From Allodiplogaster sudhausi (lineage: Eukaryota > Nematoda > Chromadorea > Rhabditida > Diplogasteridae), in the NCBI GenBank assembly GCA_945643635.1, contig CALZFC010000018.1:2115001-2179000 (forward strand): DNA of 64,000 nucleotides. The letters are read 5' to 3'. Under the pieces are notes generated by a model. It was not told the origin of the DNA and did no database searches. It saw nothing but the letters and a program-made list of their open reading frames with translations. Position numbers and translations under genes: made by a program. Positions 1 through 18,742 of the stretch are shown here, piece by piece. Positions within the stretch are counted from its first letter, which is position 1, and every line of letters starts with the position of its first letter.

Positions 1-728
1 AGAATCGCCTCATTGTGTCTAGTACTCCGGCTCACTTCAAGAAGTGTGGGCATCCTCGGGTCAAGCGCGACAGTGTGCTTCTCTCTCAATTTCATGTGCT
101 TCTCTCTCAATTTCCGACGCCGAGTTTAGGACGACGACACCCTGGAGGGCACTCGAGGAGGGGGGAGGAGAGAGTATGACAGAGAGAAAGAGAGAGAGAG
201 ACAGAGACAGAGGGGAGAGAGTGGGATATAGTAAAAGAGAGATGTGAGAGAGGAAGAGGGCAGGATCGGAAGAGAGAGAGAAAGAGAGAGTGAAAGGGAG
301 ATGGACAAGGGGAGGAAGAACTCAGAATAGGAGTAAGACTCGAAAACATTACGATGACACGGAACCGTGGTTTGTCGTGAGAGCTCTTGCATAGATTCTA
401 TGTATATGTATATATGTATCTAGGTGTGAAAATTTAAGTGAGGAAGAAAACATTACTTTTTTTACTGTTTGTTCATCATAAACGTATCTACAAGAGAAAG
501 AAAGTAAACATCTCTATAACGAGAAAAGCAACAGTTTCAATCGGATGAACGTATGCCTGGAGCAATGTCTGGTCAGCTGCTCCCTCACAAAACTTACTCC
601 TTGACTCTCTCAAACCAGTCAGAATAATGTTGCAGAGGAGAAGCGGCAACCGGCTCGGATTGGAGGTGACCGGCTGACAAGGCTGGCATTGTATGGGAAA
701 CTGCCAAACATGACGTGAGAGGCAGTGA

Positions 729-766
<38 letters not shown>

Positions 767-1703
767 GGAGACAAAGAGAGGGAGAGAGGAAGAGAGATGA
801 AGAGCAACAGAGCAAGAAGAACATAGAGAAGTGGGCCCAGGAAGAAGAGATGATCTCTGCGGAAGGTTGCTTCTTCCTTGCCTTTGTCGAGCAGGATCCT
901 CAGCCTGTCAGGCGCGTCATCCCAAAGGTCTCATTTACATACTGGCAACTAGTATCCAGGACAGTTCAGGCACAGGACACGCAGCACATCACGCGTAGAA
1001 GCACAACTCTTCTTCTTCTGTCGTTTGGAATGCAGGAGACGAGGAGAGGGGTGGGGTTAGGGTTATTAAGATTTACCTTCCGCTTGCTTGGAGGGAGGGA
1101 AATAAAACTCGACCGATCGCTAGGCGGGAGACAACTCACACTGACTGGGGATAATGACGGCAATTGCATAATGAAACACAAGAAAGACACTAGGCATAAT
1201 ATACAATATATATATATTATACAATGAATTAGATTATGGCGAAATTGGGTTACAGATGCCGCGATGATTAGCAGGTTTTAAAGAGAAATGGCAAGAGAAC
1301 TAGGCGATGCCCAAGTTGCAGTGGCTTTCAATCATTTGCTTCCATTTGCACCTTATTATCGGTCAATCTTGTGCTCTCTCAAATTCTCAATTTCTATTGC
1401 AGTTCATTTTGGACATTGAGCGACCTAAACGACTTGTTTATTCTTTACTTGAATATCTCTCGCATTTCTCGTTTCGCATTACTCTTTTCAAACATTTGCA
1501 AGTTTTTTTTTAAATTCTTTTAATTTGCGCGATAATTTAAGCATTACAGTTGTTTATTTTCGGATGTTGCAACGACTGTTGATATAATATTTTAAAAAAA
1601 GACATGTTCTACAAACTTGTCCATGAGCCTACATTTCTATTATGTCCTACTGAAAGTGCAGTGTATGAATGCGTTTGAACGGTTTCAGCTGCCTACTCAA
1701 GCC
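1..1703. other. Gene-free left edge with GA microsatellites
   Basis: I see no convincing exon here. It holds GA-rich tracts (about 170-330 and 731-800), a roughly 21-bp tandem duplication near 76-116 (repeated unit with GCTTCTCTCTCAATTTC), one copy of a short direct repeat at 602-664, and a diverged repeat at 1243-1395 that resembles 8678-8810. The open frames in it are low-complexity Arg/Glu or Leu/Ser translations of the GA tracts. Confidence 0.6.
602..664 (+). repeat. Short direct repeat, left copy
   Basis: Contains GACTCTCTCAAACCAGTCAG followed by AATAATGTTGC and later CGGCTCGGATTGG. A close copy lies at 3254-3317. The two copies bracket the broken gene at 1704-2774. Confidence 0.7.
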
Positions 1704-2774
1704 ATGGCAGTGCGTGCTCTGGCTCCGATCGGCCACTTTCAAGTTGACGATATATACTTAAAGCTGGCGCCGAAGATTCTCGCCGTCTCCGAGCACGTGA
1801 TCCTCTGGCGCCACCCTCAGCAGATCAACGCGCACTGTGCCGACTTCCCTGCGGCCTCGAGACGTCTTCTGCCCGATGACGACAGCATCAACCCGGACTT
1901 TCCTAGTCTCAGAGTGTTCAAACGAAGTGCTTTTGGTTGTTATTATTTCATGACCCCGCTAGACCCTCTGACGTGGGACGGATTCGCGAGATTCTCGGAC
2001 GACGCGCTTATTTCGACTACTCTCCGAACTTTTGCTATGAATGGATGGAAGGCGAATGGAGGACCAAGTGGGTTGGCTCTCACCTCCGACCCCAAGGATG
2101 CGGTAACTGGTCACTGCAGCAACCAGCGCTGCTCTTCGAGCCGGTCCAAGTCTTCGGCGGTGCTGTCCGGGCCGGCCGCCATCAGCAAGACTCCACAGTC
2201 ATCCGATCACTTCTGTTCGTCGTTGAAAGCGGAAAGCAGACAATCTTGAAAACAGCTAAGATGAAGGAGAGGGAGGAGGACAAGCTGGGCTGCAAGTTCA
2301 GACTCCCAATGATAGCGAACTGCAGCGTCGCGTCTTCTCAACAGGGACGCGTCGTCGTGCGCTTCGAGGGCGCCGTCTACGCGGTAGAACTTTCATTCAT
2401 TCTCTTTTTTCCGCGACATTACATTAGAATTATTTCTCTAAAACTTGGCATTACCGCTAAACGTAAGACATGCATTAAACAATTATCAATACATTTCGAG
2501 TTCTATTTGTGGCTTAGATATTTTGCTAGCAAGCAATAAAAAATTAGGTATTAAAAATCACAATAGCATCTTGTTCATTTATTTTAATAGTCGCTATTAA
2601 TTTGATTGCTAGGGTCTCGTAGCGGGCGCGTTGCCAACTCTGGAAGAAGCTGCTCAAGCGGCTTGCTTTGATCTAATCGCTGGGAGACAGCGACAGAAGC
2701 TGTTGGGGAAGCGATCATTCGATTTCCACTCCTTCATCCAGTTCTGTTCAGCGAATGATGATGGACAACATTGA
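1704..2774 (+). pseudogene. Family-P member 1 (unrecognised paralogous family), frame disrupted
   Basis: I do not recognise this family. The start ATG (MAVRALAPIGHF) lies 15 bp behind a TTTCAG acceptor. The N-terminal part has the family motif KILAVSEHVILWR and then FPAASRRLL (about residues 30-62). The frame that carries the N-terminus does not carry the C-terminal block: a shift of frame is needed near 1940-2000. Exon 1 then ends after GRVVVRFEGAVYA (about 2393) and, past a small intron, exon 2 (about 2613-2774) encodes LPTLEEAAQAACFDLI and FHSFIQFC before the stop. Three paralogs with the same beginning and end lie at 18743-22928 on the other strand. No signal peptide or membrane segment is visible. 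The break could be a true lesion or an assembly indel, but all four copies have one, so decay is likelier. Confidence 0.6.
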
Positions 2775-3754
2775 TTCATATATATTATACAAAAACTTTA
2801 AAAAATTATTGAATATCAGTCTCGGGAATCTAGCTTTTGAATCTCGAGATAGTCCAGTTATCTAATTAATTCTCCTGTGTTAGGATTTCAAATGCGAATT
2901 CCTCGTCAATTTGCATTTTCGACGTTCATGCTTCATATAATGTCGTACGCAAAAAGAGTTTACCGCTGCTTCATTTTGTTTATCGTTGTTATACAGAGTA
3001 CCTCTCTAATAGTATGCAGCACAGTGACGTGATGAACACCTTGCACTCAACAGTAACAGAGCTCACAAGTGATGAACAAAGATGCGACAATTACTCATGC
3101 CGAGAGGAGTAGGCAAAATGAGTACATCTTTGAGAAAGGGAAGAGGAGTGATGAAGCGCGTCTGATAAGAAGATATGGTTGAAGTTATTTACTGAAGCTG
3201 TATGTGTAAAATGAAGTGTGAAACAGGTGCAAATTCAGTAAGACATTTACTTCGCGACTCTCTCAAACCAGTCAGAATAATGTTGCCGTGGAGAACCGGC
3301 AAACAGCTCGGATTGGTACAAGAAAGAGAGAAGGAAGTGACATTAGTAAAACAAAGAAAATATTCTATTAACACTTTGTTCCTTTTTTGGCATCAATAAG
3401 TAAGGTATTGAAAGAAGGACATACCAATAAATGCACTTGGCAGTAAACAAGTTTGCAATATTATTTTTTTAAAGAATCATTTTGGGTAATGGGTTTTGGT
3501 TTAAAATGGTTAAATGAGAAATCGATGATCTACAAGGCTACTCTTGACGAGGTGGTTTGTGAAGAGGAGCGAAGAGATCAATCGAAGTAGCGCAGCTGAC
3601 AGGAATGTTATTCCTGAAGTATTGGTTTATTAATTTTATTATTATTTTATATTACCTTGTTTCATTAAAGCTGTTTCCACTTTTACTGTCATTCTTTTTG
3701 AAATAATTCTAACAGCATTTTGTCTTACATTATTTTAATTATTATTTTATGAAA
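2775..3754. other. Spacer
   Basis: No coding exon recognised. AT-rich, with the right copy of the short direct repeat at 3254-3317. It lies between the 3' end of the family-P member on + and the 3' end of meckelin on -. Confidence 0.6.
3254..3317 (+). repeat. Short direct repeat, right copy
   Basis: Same orientation as 602-664, sharing GACTCTCTCAAACCAGTCAG and AATAATGTTGC. The similarity fades on both sides. Confidence 0.7.
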
Positions 3755-10817
<7,063 letters not shown>

Positions 10818-11087
10818 CGCCGGCCACTACAAAATCACACGAAATACAAGAGTTTCGGTCGATTTACGCACTACTTCAATTGGAAAATAAGAGTGCACTT
10901 AGAACAAAGACATCCAAGAAGCACATTTCTAGAATTACTCGAGTAGTGCATTTAGGGACTGAAAGAAAAGTGCACCTTGAGAGTCATTTATATATTCTCT
11001 ATAGGCTCAGTTGGCATTCCACTGACCGTCGTTGCATCCAGCTGGTCAGTGCGCTCACGCCGTTGCCCCGGGAAACCTCGCCTTCTT

Positions 11088-11092
<5 letters not shown>

Positions 11093-11130
<38 letters not shown>

Positions 11131-11231
11131 ATCCCTCTCGCTATGCCTCTCTGTGCCTCTTTCGAGCCGGGCCTCTCTCTCGCTCTCTGTTTCTTTCTCG
11201 CTTGGCCTTTCTCTCTCTCTATCTCTCTCTC

Positions 11232-11262
<31 letters not shown>

Positions 11263-11336
11263 GCCTCTCGTTATCTCTATCGGGCACTCTCTTTCTCTCT
11301 CTCTCTTTCTCTCTGCCTCTCGTTATCTCTCTCGGG

Positions 11337-11380
<44 letters not shown>

Positions 11381-11512
11381 CCCGTTATCTCTCTCGGGCA
11401 CAATCTTTCTCTCTCTCTCTCTATCTCTCTCTCTCTCTGCCTCTCGTTATCTCTCTCGGGCACTCTCTTTCTCTCTCCCACTCTCTCTCTCTCTCTCTCT
11501 GGACCTGCTCTC
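11093..11512 (+). repeat. Long imperfect CT tract with higher-order unit
   Basis: Mostly (CT)n, interrupted four times by a non-CT segment reading close to CTGCCTCTCGTTATCTCTCT followed by CGGGCA (about 11270, 11315, 11380, 11440). This gives a compound repeat with a second, roughly 55-70 bp period. Confidence 0.85.
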
Positions 11513-11658
11513 TATAAATAATTCTATTTCCTTCCTTATTCGCATTCCATTCTCTGTAGGACATTCTCTTCTTCTGTGTCTTTCTCCCCTCTGTTAAATA
11601 TTGTTATTACATCTCTCTATAGTGAACAGTCCGTCTCTCGATATCGTTTACTCGACCC

Positions 11659-12098
11659 CAGAGGTGTAAATGGGCCGGCCCGGCCCGGGCCGGCCGGCCC
11701 AATTTCCCCAAGGCCCCAGGCCGGCCCAAGAAAAGTAGGGCCTGCCCGCAGGCCCGATTGGGCCCGATAAGCACACAATGTCGTCCAGTCAGGACGACTG
11801 GTAACATTGATAAGTGCAAAACTTTCTTCATTTGTTCATTTTTCCCCCTAAAAGTTTTTCTTCTATACATTAAAATGAATGTTCGTAACACGAGCATGAA
11901 AAATTCTGAATTTCAAAACACATTGTAACTCGTTGGACTTTTTTTCTGATAATTTTTTTGAAAATCGGGCACAAACGGGCTCACGGGCCATGCCGGCCAA
12001 AAATTCCAGGGCCCGGATATTTCCGGCCGGGCCGGGCCGAGACTTTGGGCCCGAAGGGCCGAGCTGGCCCAAAAATTTTCGGCCCGTTTACACCTCTG
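11659..12098. mobile_element. hAT-type MITE (440 bp)
   Basis: The ends are inverted: the left begins CAGAGGTGTAAATGGGCC and the right ends GGCCCGTTTACACCTCTG. Flanking 8-mers are CTCGACCC (11651-11658) and CTCGACAC (12099-12106), an 8-bp target duplication with one difference. CAGAGGTGTAAA-like ends with 8-bp duplications are typical of hAT elements. Both arms are very GC-rich (GGCCGGCCC tracts) around an AT-rich middle, so the single strand should fold strongly. There is no transposase frame, so it is non-autonomous. Confidence 0.85.
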
Positions 12099-12965
12099 CT
12101 CGACACGTCTTTAATTGTTGTATCTTTTATCTGCTTTCATGATGCACTGTGAATCCTGATGTTACTATGCTTCGTGAATAAGGAAAAGATCAAATATTAT
12201 TTTAAAGAAATAAGTGAAAATCCAAAAGTGAAAGGCATACATGAATACAAAGGTGGTATTAAGGTAACTATGTCGATGGTGCCACTTCGAAGGAAGCTAA
12301 TGATAAGCAAGCTTGAGTTTCCTGACAAAACAGAGTGAGGGCGCGCAGAGCTATCGGAATATATGTACGACAATTTGAACTGAATACGTGTGCGTATCAT
12401 GGTTTTATTGATATGAGACCTGTTCGACCAAAATAGGCGATAATGATAGACTTCCGTTAAACAACCTGAAATAGTAGGTAGGAAGAAGGCAATGCCACCT
12501 CTTTTTCCGATAAACTCGACCTTAATCAGCTCCAGTGGACAATGAAATATGTATATCTATATGCATGTATTATGTTTAAAAGAGGAGTACACGCTTCGTT
12601 TAAAATGGCATCAGAATGTTAACGTTCAAGAAACTTCTTTATTGTGAACGTTGATCTTGTAATTATTTTTCAAAATCAGCTAAAACTTGAATTCATAGCC
12701 CCCACGATATGATTTGCCAATGAGATTTTGCTGTCTGTGCAATTGAAACATTTCGGAAGAGGAATGGGGAGGGAAGAGCGAAAATGGAAATGTCGCGGTA
12801 AATTACTTTTCCAATTCCCCTCCGCCCTTTGCAACCCCTGAGAGTCTGTTGAACCATGTGAGATGTTCGTATGATTTGAAAGTTACAACAAGGAGATAGT
12901 GCGTAGAATTCGAAGGTTACCCGAGACATGGTGGAATACGACGACGTTCAGGAGAGAGCAGATAG

Positions 12966-12967
12966 AA

Positions 12968-13010
<43 letters not shown>
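12966..13010 (+). repeat. (GA)n microsatellite
   Basis: Nearly pure GA tract upstream of the first Thr-rich gene. Confidence 0.9.
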
Positions 13011-13013
<3 letters not shown>

Positions 13014-13190
13014 AGCAAGGAAGAGAGGGTAAGAGAAAGAGAAAGGTGGAAAGTGAAAGTGAGACTAGCACCTCATTAGCCTTTGATACTTTTACCATCA
13101 CTCGCAACAAAACTTTTTTTTGTAGATAAAGACCATCATTTGGTATGCCTTCTATGATTTGTGATATTCGCAATAAATATTATTTCTAGA

Positions 13191-14110
13191 ATGTGCTACG
13201 GTAGTTTGGTTCTACTAGCCCTTGTCACTCTCCATGGCACCATTGCCAATGCTTGCCTTCCCACTGGCAGCCCCGGCATCAAAACCACCACCAGCACAAC
13301 GAGTACGACCACACCAACCACGACAAGTATCGATTTATCGTCCTGCCTTATCACTGTCAAAAAAACAAGATAATCCTTTTTGTTACAGCTCCAACAACCA
13401 CAATACCGATGACCTCTTCTTCAAGTACGTTACTATGCCAATTCAATTCAAATAGCTTTAAAAAGGAGATATGTGAATGTTTTATATTCGAAAATAGGCG
13501 TCCTCAGTGGGAAAGTTTTTTCCAACCGTCAACGTCGCTTGACAGAGATGATCGAAAGTTCAGTTCTCCGCCCTGGAAGTTTGTGGTCGAAAATCGGCGC
13601 ATGATAACTGAGCTAACTGCGTGATTGTCATGTTTGGCCAACTTTTTTCACTTTTTAGCTGCTAGCAACTGACCTTGTGGAAACAAATTTTCTCTAAAAG
13701 GAGAGCGCTCTTTTAATGCTCCATTGCAACGGTGTTCTTTGTGCCATCCCCCGCCGTTGTATCCAAATTAGGCAGAAACTATATGTTAATTAGATAGTAT
13801 ATCAATTGCTATGTACAATCTCTGAATGAGCATTTATCAAGCAACCAGCACCACTTCCTCCACAACGACCACCACCACGACGACCACCACCCCAAGCACC
13901 ACAACGAGTACGTGCGAACAAAGATGTAATATAATACACAGCTTAGGAGAAAGACAATTTTGTAATGGAAATAATATGACCCAGTATTTAATAACTCCTC
14001 TGGGATCTATAATCGGAAAAAGGAATTTTATGCAGGAATATGTACATACATACATACATACATACATACATACATACATACATACATACATACATACATA
14101 CATACATACA

Positions 14111-14141
<31 letters not shown>

Positions 14142-14784
14142 GTATGTACCTTTCAATATTCACCTAACAATAAATCATGGATTAATTTCTTCATCAAGCA
14201 ACACCCTACACTTGTCCAGTGTCTATGATCCAAGAGATTTGTGCGCCCGGCTACACGTGCGTCGCGGCTGAATATGTTATTCAGAATGTTGAACGAATGA
14301 AGAACAATAACACATAGTAATATAAATATAGTAAGTAATGTATCTTATTAATATCAAAACTTCCGATAACATTTTCGGTCTACAACAAGGAAACACCAGA
14401 ATATATTTCTTTTAAATATTACTTTTCCTCTATCCGAATAGTTCATTCTCTATGACAATGGACTGTGCTTGTCGTTCTCGTTCAGCTGTACGACCCACCG
14501 ACGGGCATCTACAACATCAACTGCCCCGCTCCGTCAACCAGGGGTTTCATGTACGAGTAAGTCTGCAAACTTCCTAAACTTCTTTCCTGGATACCCATAA
14601 GAGTCATGCTGATTGTGAGTCGACTTGCAGTGCCGGTAGCGTGACTCCGCGAGATCTCGGCTTTGGTATCATGACCATCGCTCCTCTGCGCACTCGTTGC
14701 GACGCTGCCTCCGGCTATTGGAATGTCCTCTACCCTACCGGATCTGGATCGCTTTTCTTCGGAGTCATGTGCGCCGCCATCTGA
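13191..14784 (+). CDS. Secreted Thr-rich linker protein 1
   Basis: Family not recognised. Six exons fit by phase: 13191-13326, 13389-13424, 13842-13907, 14199-14275, 14486-14556, 14631-14784, giving about 178 residues. The start is a signal peptide (MCYGSLVLLALVTLHGTIAN) then CLPTGSPGI. Exons 1-3 encode Thr/Ser/Pro-rich linker joined by phase-1 introns, each exon ending in an A|GT donor, so linker exons can be gained or lost without shifting frame. The C-terminal domain has ICAPGYTCVAAEY, NINCPAPSTRGFMY, TRCDAASGYWN and ends FFGVMCAAI, with paired cysteines. ATG follows a TTTCTAG acceptor by one base, suggesting trans-splicing. Likely O-glycosylated and secreted by composition. Its tandem paralog is at 16182-18207. 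Confidence 0.75.
14041..14140 (+). repeat. (TACA)n tetranucleotide tract in intron 3
   Basis: About 25 copies of a TACA/CATA unit inside the intron between 13907 and 14199, ending in TATGTATGTA. It explains the Tyr-Ile-His-Thr frames in this stretch. Confidence 0.95.
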
Positions 14785-16181
14785 AAATATTATTGATTGA
14801 ATAGCAACGGAAAGAACTGCGAAATAGTGACTTCCTTCATTTCATTTCGCTAATTTTAGCTACCATTTGACAGAATTTCATATATATATATTCATTATAG
14901 CGCTTATGTCTGCTTTATATCGTTGTGAAACGAAATTATCTTGTGATTCAGGAAAACAGAGAAGGAACAAAAGTGCGAAGAATTGAGATATACTTACGTT
15001 ATTTATATATCTATGTTTAAAGTGGTATTAAAATAAAAATAAAATATTTTGACATGATCGCTTTGAAAGGCTGATGATGAGTTTTGTCTAACCGGATAAG
15101 TGTCGACCGTCCTATGCGGAGGGCTCTAGCTGATCCATGGGAGGGAAGCAGGGAGTGGAACTTCCATGAAGATGGCGAGCAGGTTTAGAGAACACCTACT
15201 CACATGTAAAAAAGGCTTATTCGCCTATAGGGCCCATGTGCTGGTGGAATGCACGTGGGGCCCGATAAGCGAATAATATTACAGGTTATTAAAGTATAGA
15301 GGAATTAAAGAAGATTTCTAGATTGCAGGAAAAGGATAAATTTTATACATTCCGTTGTTCCATTAACTCAAGCAAGTTTCACCTTGTTCCTGCCTGGATA
15401 GAAGAGCATCAGCGTATAAATAAGAGAGAAAGAATGCGATGAAGGGAATAGAATAATCAGCTCTGCTGATGCTATGTTAAACGGAGTGGAGATTAGTCGA
15501 TAAAAAAAGATTAGGTCTCTAGTACCACTCGGGGCCGATTTAAAGACCTCACGAAATGCAAACATTTGCCACACTTTTTTGCAATTAAAATACTAGCCTA
15601 CACGAATCTCGCAAAATTCCATGCTGTCACTCTCACTCACTTGACTTCGTTCCTTGTTCTACATCTCAAGCGATGGTTTTCTCTCTTTCTCTCTCGCTCT
15701 CCTCCTCCTCTCACACATTTCATTCCCTGGGTGTGCCCTCGTAAGGCACAGCAGAAAGGATGGGCAGCGTAGGAATAGCTTTTCACCTAACCCCCTTGAT
15801 TTGAACCTGATGAGCTTGTGTGCAAGATGCGCGACGTTCGCATGATTTGACAGTGCCCGATGTTAAAATGTGAGTTTGCCCGCGGCAATGCTGATAAAGA
15901 GATTGGTGATAAATGGAGATGGAAGAGATGAAGGAAAGGCGAAAGGGAGAGAAAGTAAGAGATAGAGAGCGAGATACATAGAGATAGAGAGAAGAACTGC
16001 CGAAGAGACTGATTAAGGAGGAGAGAAGGCATATCCCCTTTGTGACTGGCCTTTGATCATAATTGGCATGCGAAGGTTTCGCCTGTCAACTACTTTATTC
16101 AGATTCAGCTATGATTTCCTGTTCAATTGTGAAGTGCCACTTGAGATAACTATTACCTTTTCAGATTGAGTTGTTTCCAGA
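14785..16181. other. Spacer between the tandem Thr-rich genes
   Basis: No exon recognised. Holds a 60-nt hairpin at 15217-15276 and GA-rich sequence near 15900-15990. The open frames across 15370-16030 look non-coding. Confidence 0.55.
15217..15276. other. Stem-loop, possible small-RNA hairpin
   Basis: The left arm TTATTCGCCTATAGGGCCCA continues ATGTGC. The right arm reads GCACGTGGGGCCCGATAAGC then GAATAA. They pair over about 25 bp with two or three mismatches and one bulge, around the 9-nt loop TGGTGGAAT. Size and geometry would suit a miRNA precursor, but a decayed miniature element would look the same. Confidence 0.5.
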
Positions 16182-16810
16182 ATGAGTTGTGATGCCACTC
16201 AAATCGACTGGTTCTCCTTGTCAGCCTTTGGATGCCTTCCAACCGGCAACGCCGGTATCCGAACCACGACCACGCCAAGTACAAGTATCGAGACATTTTA
16301 TTTTTATTTTATTTTACGCAAGCCATTATGTCAGTCCATTCGATAATGTTTATGGATAGCAATTGACTTAGCCAATAATGAAGAGAAATGAATAGCTCCT
16401 CCTACGACGACCACAACACCCTCGACCACTTCCACTTCCACAAGTAGGCGGTCTATGGGCTTCTCGCTTCTGCTTATAAAACACTGGCTGAATCAATCTC
16501 AATCAGTACTTCACAAATTTAACACCCTTTTATATTTATGTAGCCATAGAAGACGTTCACCTTTTGCTTATGTTTTGCAAATACGAATGCCGCAAAACTG
16601 TTACAATTACAAGTATTTCTCTTTAATTTCATGGCAAAAAAATCTGTGAAATCCTCTGTAGCATTGCCTGAAAAAGTAAACGACATATTTTGATAGATTG
16701 GTTTACTTTATTGAGGGAAAACATTAAATTGGCAATATAAAAGTTCGAGGAGCGCTGTAAATGCTCATGACCTCACATTCGCTTTTTCAGCACTAAAAGA
16801 TAGCGACAGA

Positions 16811-16870
<60 letters not shown>

Positions 16871-18207
16871 TAGAGAAAGAGAGAGGGAGAGAGAAAAGGG
16901 GAAATGGGATAAATAGAGTGAGAGAGAGAGAGTGAAGGGAATGGAACGACATAGAGAGAGATGGTAAAAGAAAAAAGAAAAAGATATAGAGATGCTGCTG
17001 TTCCAGCAATGGGACTTTTTTAGGATCTCATTGGGCAGCACTGATATTTTTCCATCCATCATAACAAAGGTCGTGTTTACAATTGGCTAACAATGTTTGC
17101 CAGCACAATGAGAGTCATAATAGCACATGACCGGCTAGCATTTTTCGCAAAAGGAAATACAAACGTTCGAAGCAACATTTTTATATATATCCTTTCAGCA
17201 ACGTCGACCACCACCTCCACGACCACCACCACGACTACAACCACAACTCCGACTACCACGACAAGTCAGTGAGCAATATTAAGACGACTAAAAGTAAGCC
17301 GCCCGAATACATACCTCTCTTTGTATTCATGATGCATATATTCCCTCATGAATCGCAAACACGATGCTACCAATAAATGAGATCTTTTATTCGCTTTATA
17401 CACCTACATATTTACATACATATATGCACATTAGTATAGTATATATTTTGTTTTTATTTATTTAATTTATCTTTATCTTTTTATTATTCTATCCATCTTG
17501 ATGTGCTTCTAACAGCTACGTTGCATGTGTCAGAATGATCAAATCCACTTGAAGACTTGCTGAAAAGTATGAATGCCTGAATAATGCTATCATTCTCACC
17601 ATCAGCCACCCCGTACATGTGTCCGACGTCACCGATGCGTGACATTTGTGCGCCCGGTTTCCAGTGCGTTCCAGCATCCATGGTCAGTCAAAGATTGGTC
17701 AAACATTTATTAGTTCTGTTATGAATGAAAGTAGTAAACATAAAAATAACTGTCTCTTCACTTTATACTGTTAGGCCTAATGGAAGCAGAACACCTCTCA
17801 CAATTTGTACGATTTAGAAGGAAATAAAGATAAAGCGTCTGATTGCATCTGTTCTTTCTGTTTCAGACTTATACTCCGGGTAGCCTTCCCTATTGGGACA
17901 TCTTCTGCCCGGCTCCCTCTACTTCAGGCTACTATTACGAGTGAGACTTCTACTTTTTCATCACATCTCTTTCATCGCTAGAAGAGAATTCATGACATTC
18001 CCGAGGAGCATAAACACGGGCGTGGCTTGGCTGAATGTGTTTTCCATGACAACTTGCAGCATGGGCAGCACGACTCCGCGGCAAGCCAATTTTCTATACT
18101 TGACTGCGCTTTTGGATTCGGTGCAATGCAACGCGGGCACAATGGGCTACTGGAGGTCGAACCTAGACTACCCCGCTCTGATCTACGGAGTCATGTGCAC
18201 CCTTTAG
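16182..18207 (+). CDS. Secreted Thr-rich linker protein 2 (tandem paralog)
   Basis: Same six-exon plan and phases as its neighbour at 13191: 16182-16284, 16396-16443, 17199-17264, 17606-17682, 17867-17940, 18060-18207. It encodes CLPTGNAGIRTTTTP, three Thr-rich linker exons, then ICAPGFQCVPASM, DIFCPAPSTSGYYY, SVQCNAGTMGYW and a final YGVMCTL. The C-terminal cysteines line up with those of paralog 1. Odd point: the first exon, although placed after a matching TTTCCAG acceptor, reads MSCDATQIDWFSLSAFG, which is not a signal peptide, whereas paralog 1 has a clear one. Either the export signal has decayed, an upstream exon supplies it, or the start is elsewhere. Unrecognised family; tandem duplication is clear. 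Confidence 0.7.
16806..16970 (+). repeat. (GA)n tract in an intron of Thr-rich gene 2
   Basis: Imperfect GA tract with GATA and GGGA interruptions in the intron before exon 3. Confidence 0.9.
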
Positions 18208-18742
18208 GAGATTTCTCTCTCGTTTCTAAATCGACTGAAAAGGAGACACACGTTTAATACTCATCTCTCTTAACTGGAAAAGAGCCAATTAGAAAATATG
18301 TATATATGTACGTAGTATATGAGCATAGAACAGTTATCTATACATATAAACTTTTAATTATGACAGACATTACTTTTCCAAGTCCGTCACACTAATTTAT
18401 TTTAATGTCGATAAATAACTGCATATGTATACTTATCTATGTGCATATTTACCAACATTATTGCGACCGCCAGAACATTTCTGCATGAACCAGACATGAT
18501 TCGTGAGAAACGATGAGATAGAGAGAAAGGTACTAAAATCGCGGGAAAGAGAGAGAGAGAGAAGAAGAATCCTAATTTTTCCCGCCCTCTGAGACTTTCA
18601 CTTTTTCCTTCAGCACCGGTAGATAAAATGCTTTAGTAGGACTCTCCCACTCGATATCACAACATGTAACTCTTTGTTCAGAAGCAATGATTTATTGGTG
18701 TGCATTTCAGAACATTAAACAAGAACAAGAATATCTCTGAAA
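18208..18742. other. Spacer
   Basis: Between convergent 3' ends. AT-rich, with a short GA run near 18545-18565. No gene seen. Confidence 0.6.

Larger units (their letters stand above)
10818..13190. other. Spacer with CT microsatellite and MITE
   Basis: Between the meckelin start (-) and the first Thr-rich gene (+). It contains the CT tract (11093-11512), a hAT-type MITE (11659-12098) and a GA tract (12966-13010). The remaining open frames are low-complexity or too short to support. Confidence 0.6.

Noticed and set aside
13837..14228. Tyr-Ile-His-Thr / Met-Tyr-Val-Cys repeat proteins
   Set aside because: Translation of the TACA tetranucleotide tract inside an intron.
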